NCBI GenBank assembly: GCA_013003415.1
Contig: JABDJR010000382.1
Span: 1 to 6,260, forward strand
DNA from: Candidatus Eiseniibacteriota bacterium
GTDB taxonomy: Bacteria > Eisenbacteria > RBG-16-71-46 > JABDJR01
DNA: 6,260 nucleotides
Direction: 5' to 3'
In this document: piece by piece, positions 5,490 to 6,260 of the stretch
Numbering within the stretch: the first letter of the stretch is position 1
How the letters are laid out: every line of letters starts with the position of its first letter
Notes under the pieces: generated by a model
Seen by the model: only the letters and a program-made list of their open reading frames with translations
What the model was told of the DNA's origin: nothing
Database searches by the model: none
Program-made: the position numbers and the translations under genes

Positions 5490-6260
5490 AGCTTGACTAC
5501 CTCCTCCCTCAATTCTTCTTTCTGAGCTGGCTCTTTATCCATCCAGCTCTGCCAGTACTCCACCATCTCGAGGTCTGAGGCTACTTTGGTAGGACGCAAG
5601 GGATTCCGGGTATCCACCATGATCGCCTTTTCCTCGGTCCGCTTTGCGTCCCTGCTTCGCTCGATGGCCTTCGGGTGTGGTCCGTGGTGCACACCCTGGG
5701 GATGGAAGGTCACCGTGCCCGCCTCAATCCCCGCACGGCTAAAGAACTCACCGTCGTGGTAGAAGATCACTTCGTCGTAATCAATGTTGGAGTGATAGAA
5801 CGGTACTTTGATTGCTCCCGGATCTCCCGTCTCAAGGCCTCGGGGAAGGAAACTCACAATGACAACATTGTTGGCCACAAACGTTGCATGAGCTGTTGGC
5901 GGTAGGTGGTATCGCTCGCTCATCACCGGTCGAATGTCGCGAATGTTGATTTTGCTGACCGTCAGCGTGCCCTTCCAGCCAACGACATCAATCGGGTTGT
6001 AAGGATAAAAGTACGAGGTGAGCTCACCATCGCGCTGGATTCGTAGCTCCCACTCTTTCCGGTAACCCTCATCCGGTGCTTGCTCGGGGGTGGGCACTTC
6101 AAGCATGGAAGGATCAAAGAGCGCATGCTGCCCAAGCAAACCGCGATCCGGTAAAGACACCGGGCCCGTGGTTTGGATCACAAAGAGTTTGGTTTCCAAA
6201 ATGGGCCAAAGTCGATACACGGTGCCTCTCGGAATCACCAAGTAATCGCCAGCCTCGTAG
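5486..6260 (-). CDS. hmgA: Homogentisate 1,2-dioxygenase (N-terminus missing)
   Basis: The enzyme opens the homogentisate ring to give 4-maleylacetoacetate, using Fe(II) and O2. The frame runs through the right edge (YEAGDYLVIPRGTVYR), so the TTG at 6241 is internal. About 257 C-terminal residues are visible and probably 100 or more are missing. Counting the 6241 codon as residue 1, the cupin-like core shows GDYLVIPRGT, NPIDVVGWKG (82-91), PFYHSNIDYDE (147-157) and FHPQGVHHGPHP (179-190). By comparison with human HGD, His150, Glu157 (or Asp156) and His186 are the likely iron ligands. His112 and His180 lie where the human active-site histidines 292 and 365 fall. Two differences from the human type stand out: lysine replaces the histidine of the WHG motif, and one extra residue lies between the first histidine and the acidic ligand. 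Both fit a divergent bacterial subgroup. The stop TGA overlaps the hpd start. Confidence 0.92.
   Translation of the reverse strand, partial: YEAGDYLVIPRGTVYRLWPILETKLFVIQTTGPVSLPDRGLLGQHALFDPSMLEVPTPEQAPDEGYRKEWELRIQRDGELTSYFYPYNPIDVVGWKGTLTVSKINIRDIRPVMSERYHLPPTAHATFVANNVVIVSFLPRGLETGDPGAIKVPFYHSNIDYDEVIFYHDGEFFSRAGIEAGTVTFHPQGVHHGPHPKAIERSRDAKRTEEKAIMVDTRNPLRPTKVASDLEMVEYWQSWMDKEPAQKEELREEVVKL
5499..5505 (-). promoter_or_regulatory. Shine-Dalgarno AGGAGGT for hpd
   Basis: AGGAGGT on the minus strand lies 9 bases before the hpd ATG (5489-5487), inside the last codons of hmgA. Together with the ATGA stop/start overlap it indicates translational coupling and confirms the hpd start. Confidence 0.8.

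Larger units (their letters stand above)
1640..6260 (-). other. Aromatic amino-acid catabolic operon (hmgA-hpd-tnaA-flavoprotein), continues past right edge
   Basis: Four genes run in the same direction with almost no spacing: a 4-base ATGA overlap between the first two, 3 bases between the second and third, and a 65-base overlap between the third and fourth. No room is left for internal promoters or terminators, so a single transcript with coupled translation is very likely. Its promoter and any upstream genes lie beyond 6260. The first two enzymes are consecutive steps of the homogentisate pathway. The lyase adds a tryptophan-degrading activity, and the fourth is an accessory flavoprotein. 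Confidence 0.85.

Overview
The window holds two unrelated blocks that converge on a short intergenic gap at about 1554-1639. The DNA is bacterial: coding is dense, genes overlap with Shine-Dalgarno sites, and GTG/TTG starts are used. The best lineage clue is the secreted protein on the left. It has FG-GAP repeats, a fibronectin-like domain and a C-terminal PNPF...WDG...GxY(V/F)...K module of the FlgD-like / type IX sorting-domain type. That architecture is common in the Fibrobacteres-Chlorobi-Bacteroidetes superphylum and related candidate phyla. I infer an organism of that kind, probably an uncultured aerobe, but the lineage call is weak.

Left block (1-1553, + strand): the 3' part of a large surface or secreted protein. 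It opens inside the gene, so its start and signal peptide lie outside the window. Six complete 53-residue (159-bp) FG-GAP repeats are visible, plus the tail of a seventh, followed by a fibronectin-III-like domain and the FlgD-like C-terminal domain. Units 1 and 4 are almost identical in DNA, which points to recent copying within the gene.

Middle (1554-1639): no gene. A strong hairpin (1592-1626) lies between the converging stop codons and probably ends transcription from both sides.

Right block (1640-6260, - strand, read right to left): a tightly packed catabolic operon that continues past the right edge. The order of transcription is homogentisate 1,2-dioxygenase (hmgA, N-terminus cut off), 4-hydroxyphenylpyruvate dioxygenase (hpd), a tryptophanase-type PLP lyase (tnaA) and a nitronate-monooxygenase/PfaD-type flavoprotein. 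hmgA and hpd share an ATGA overlap, hpd and tnaA are 3 nt apart, and tnaA and the flavoprotein gene overlap by 65 nt. hpd and hmgA together convert 4-hydroxyphenylpyruvate (from tyrosine) to homogentisate and then to maleylacetoacetate. The lyase carries the residues that mark tryptophanase rather than tyrosine phenol-lyase, so the operon probably handles both tyrosine and tryptophan. The role of the flavoprotein is unknown.

I see no CRISPR array, tRNA, rRNA, insertion sequence or phage gene. I find no clear evidence of a wholly new system. The most interesting item is the joining of tryptophanase and an orphan flavoprotein to the homogentisate pathway.
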